Positions 7,667 to 9,364 of a DNA stretch of 9,364 bases are shown here, in pieces. The DNA comes from Bacteroidales bacterium (GTDB taxonomy: Bacteria > Bacteroidota > Bacteroidia > Bacteroidales > UBA10428). The stretch covers positions 1 to 9,364 of the forward strand of contig JAFGVG010000094.1 of NCBI GenBank assembly GCA_016938095.1, read 5' to 3'. How positions within the stretch are numbered: position 1 is the stretch's first letter; each line of letters opens with the position of its first letter. The translations under genes and the position numbers were made by a program. The notes beneath the pieces are model-generated. The model was given only the letters and a program-made list of their open reading frames with translations, was not told the origin of the DNA and did no database searches.

Positions 7667-8641
7667 ATGTTACATCTCAGCGATTGTCAATCGATCATCA
7701 ATCAACACTTAGGCAAATTAAAATTGCCGGAAATGCCGGCTAATTTATATGAGCCGGTGCGTTATACGCTCGACCTCGAAGCAAAGCGGATAAGGCCCGC
7801 GCTTGTGCTAATGAGCTGTGAACTGTTCTCAGACGATGTTAAACAGGCTATTGCGCCTGCTCTTGCGATTGAAATATTTCACAACTTTACGTTAATGCAT
7901 GACGACATCATGGATCAGTCGTCACTTCGTCGCAATCAACCTACTGTGCACGCCAAATGGAATGTAAATATTGCCCTGTTGTCGGGCGATGCCATGCTTA
8001 TCAAAGCCTATGAATTGCTTTCGCAGTTGTCCGGAAACCGGTTGACACAGATCATGCCGGTTTTTAACCTCACTGCACTGCAGGTCTGTGAGGGTCAGCA
8101 ACTCGATATGGATTATGAAAACAGAGACCACGTATCCATTGACGAATACCTGAAAATGGTAGAATACAAAACCGCAGTGCTGGTGGCTGCCTCCTTGAAA
8201 ATGGGTGCCCTGCTGGGTGGTGCAGGAGAGAAGGATGCCGGTTTGCTGTACGACTTCGGTCGTGATTTGGGGATTGCCTTTCAGTTACAGGATGACCTGC
8301 TGGATACTTTTGCAGATCAGGCTGTTTTTGGTAAGGTTACCGGTAACGACATTGTCGCCAATAAAAAAACCATTTTGCTGTGTGAGGCTTTACGCCTGGC
8401 AAACCCTAAACAGCAGGAAAAACTGAAAGGCTGGTTGAACAGGAAGTCGTTTGACCGCGATGAAAAGATTAAAGCCATAAAAGACTTTTACGTGGATCTT
8501 CAGGTGGAAAAATACGTGAGGGAAAGGATTGAAAGCTATCATCAAAACGCCATGAAAAGTTTGCAGCAACTCGGTGTGGATGAAAGTAAAAAGTCTGCTT
8601 TGCTTGATTTCGCCGATTACCTGATGCACCGGAAAAAATAA
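7667..8641 (+). CDS. Short-chain polyprenyl (farnesyl/geranylgeranyl) diphosphate synthase
   Basis: This 324-residue cytoplasmic trans-isoprenyl diphosphate synthase condenses isopentenyl diphosphate onto allylic diphosphates to give precursors for undecaprenyl lipid carriers, quinone tails or other isoprenoids. The substrate-binding KRIRP is at residues 40-44. The first Asp-rich motif DDIMD is at 79-83, followed by LRR (87-89). KT is at 168-169, FQLQDD at 205-210 with the second Asp-rich motif DDLLD (209-213), and GND followed by NKKT at 226-235. All Mg2+-binding aspartates are intact. The first motif has no two-residue insertion, unlike typical bacterial type II farnesyl synthases, and Phe74 sits five residues before it. 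That is the arrangement of type I geranylgeranyl synthases and suggests a C15-C20 product rather than C40 or longer. Product length cannot be settled from sequence. It is divergent from the thioredoxin-like gene, with its own promoter, and ends in a shared terminator. Confidence 0.93.
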   Translation: MLHLSDCQSIINQHLGKLKLPEMPANLYEPVRYTLDLEAKRIRPALVLMSCELFSDDVKQAIAPALAIEIFHNFTLMHDDIMDQSSLRRNQPTVHAKWNVNIALLSGDAMLIKAYELLSQLSGNRLTQIMPVFNLTALQVCEGQQLDMDYENRDHVSIDEYLKMVEYKTAVLVAASLKMGALLGGAGEKDAGLLYDFGRDLGIAFQLQDDLLDTFADQAVFGKVTGNDIVANKKTILLCEALRLANPKQQEKLKGWLNRKSFDRDEKIKAIKDFYVDLQVEKYVRERIESYHQNAMKSLQQLGVDESKKSALLDFADYLMHRKK

Positions 8642-8672
8642 TCCGGACAGTCTTTGGTGACTGCCCGGATTA
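8639..8672. terminator. Bidirectional Rho-independent terminator between convergent genes
   Basis: The arms 8639-8652 and 8659-8672 form a 14-bp stem with one mismatch (A8647 against C8664) and a 6-base loop (TTTGGT). On the minus strand the stem is followed immediately by six T (complement of the A-run 8633-8638), an ideal terminator for the DUF2723 gene that lies partly inside the end of the polyprenyl synthase gene. On the plus strand a run of five T (8682-8686) comes about nine bases after the stem, so termination of the synthase transcript there is plausible but less textbook. The synthase stop codon TAA (8639-8641) is part of the stem. Confidence 0.8.
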
Positions 8673-8689
8673 ACCGGTGTATTTTTCTT

Positions 8690-9364
8690 CTAAGGGTTTC
8701 CCATCAGCGTTGTGTAATTTTGATAGTGTTTATCGGCGATACCATTGAGTGAATCACTGAGCGCGATCTGGTTAAAACTTTTACTGATGTTGATAAGATT
8801 TTGTAAAACCTGGAACTGGTATAATACCTCATCGTTAATGGCTGCCACAAATTGCTGACGTTGATCGAGGTAATAGTTTAACTGCTCATGGCAAATTTTG
8901 CCCAATTCTTCAACCAGTTTGTTGGCTTTGTCGAAACGGTTACACCGGTAATAGGTGCTGGCAACCTGGATGATGACATGGTCAAAGGGAATTTTTTCCT
9001 TCGGCGTCAGTTCCAGGCAACGATCAAGTACCTGAACAGCCCTGGCTGTATCGTTCTGGTTGGCCAGTTCCGCAGCCAGTTGTACGAATCGGTTTCGCAT
9101 ACGCACCACCGATGTGGTACGAACATGAAAATCATCGAGATAAACATCGGGCTCGTTCATACGGCCCCAACGGTATTTGTTCATGAGGTTTTCGTACAAC
9201 TCTTCCGTGGCTACGCGACCGGCTTCATAACGGCCTATACTTTGCGAATGGACAGGAACGAGGCGGTAGGCAAAACCTTCTAATTGCATATAATTTTCAA
9301 GGCCCAGCGTACCCTCATGTCCGATGGATGCAAAATACACAGGCCGTTCCCAGTTGTTGTGTGC
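8690..9364 (-). CDS. C-terminal part of a DUF2723 membrane protein (GT-C-like), cut by window edge
   Basis: The minus-strand frame is open from the right edge to the TAG at 8690-8692, giving 224 visible residues, so the GTG at 9340 is not a start. The segment begins NNWERPVYF (complement of 9332-9358), followed by GLENYMQLEGFAYRLVP and, further on, LYENLMNKYRWGRMNEPDVYLDD in two conserved blocks. I recognise these as the soluble C-terminal tail of Bacteroidota DUF2723 proteins. These are about 1000-residue multi-pass membrane proteins whose N-terminal domain resembles GT-C protein O-mannosyltransferases. The last 130 residues or so look like TPR-type helical hairpins (for example around DTARAVQVLDRCLELTP and NRFDKANKLVEELG). 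The membrane and catalytic part lies outside the window, so activity cannot be judged. It converges on the polyprenyl synthase and shares its terminator. Confidence 0.85.
   Translation of the reverse strand, partial: AHNNWERPVYFASIGHEGTLGLENYMQLEGFAYRLVPVHSQSIGRYEAGRVATEELYENLMNKYRWGRMNEPDVYLDDFHVRTTSVVRMRNRFVQLAAELANQNDTARAVQVLDRCLELTPKEKIPFDHVIIQVASTYYRCNRFDKANKLVEELGKICHEQLNYYLDQRQQFVAAINDEVLYQFQVLQNLINISKSFNQIALSDSLNGIADKHYQNYTTLMGNP

Noticed and set aside
9338..9340. GTG as start of a short 216-residue protein on the minus strand
   Set aside because: It falls inside the conserved NNWERPVYF block; the reading frame continues to the window edge as part of a larger DUF2723 protein.
7667..9364. 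Functional unit of polyprenyl synthase with the DUF2723 protein (lipid carrier plus GT-C-like enzyme)
   Set aside because: The genes are convergent with a strong terminator between them, so there is no operon evidence; the link would be speculation from function alone.
1..9364. CRISPR arrays, tRNA/rRNA genes, insertion sequences, long repeats
   Set aside because: On reading through I found no regularly spaced repeats, tRNA-like cloverleaf, transposase or terminal inverted repeats; nearly the whole window is coding.

Overview
The window looks like ordinary chromosomal DNA from a member of the phylum Bacteroidota. Four things support this: a C-terminal tail typical of DUF2723 membrane proteins, a DUF4369/DUF5106-type secreted thioredoxin-like protein, a CarA of the Bacteroidota sequence type, and two perfect Bacteroidota -7 promoter boxes (TAnnTTTG) between divergent genes, with little sign of Shine-Dalgarno sequences. 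A placement within Bacteroidales or relatives is plausible but only an impression.

Layout from left to right. Positions 1-4986 (+) hold most of a very large alpha-2-macroglobulin-like protein whose N-terminus lies left of the window. It has an intact thioester motif (GCIEQ) and an unusual Asp/Tyr-rich insert flanked by cysteines. Its stop codon directly abuts the stop codon of carA (4987-6069, -), and a perfect 8-bp inverted repeat spans both. Seventeen bases upstream of carA on the same strand ends a secreted thioredoxin-fold protein with a CGHC active site (6087-7547, -). A 119-bp divergent promoter region separates it from a short-chain polyprenyl diphosphate synthase (7667-8641, +). That gene meets the C-terminal part of a DUF2723 protein (8690 to the right edge, -) tail to tail across a strong bidirectional hairpin terminator.

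The genes do not form one obvious pathway. They cover cell-envelope defence (macroglobulin), pyrimidine and arginine precursor synthesis (carA), envelope redox or thiol chemistry (thioredoxin-like protein), isoprenoid synthesis (polyprenyl synthase) and a GT-C-like membrane protein (DUF2723). The only likely co-transcribed pair is the thioredoxin-like gene with carA. Coding density is very high, and no RNA gene, mobile element, CRISPR array or long unexplained gap was seen. I found no evidence of a previously undescribed multi-gene system. The points most worth a second look are the Cys-bounded Asp/Tyr insert and candidate bait segment of the macroglobulin, and the hairpin shared by two abutting stop codons.
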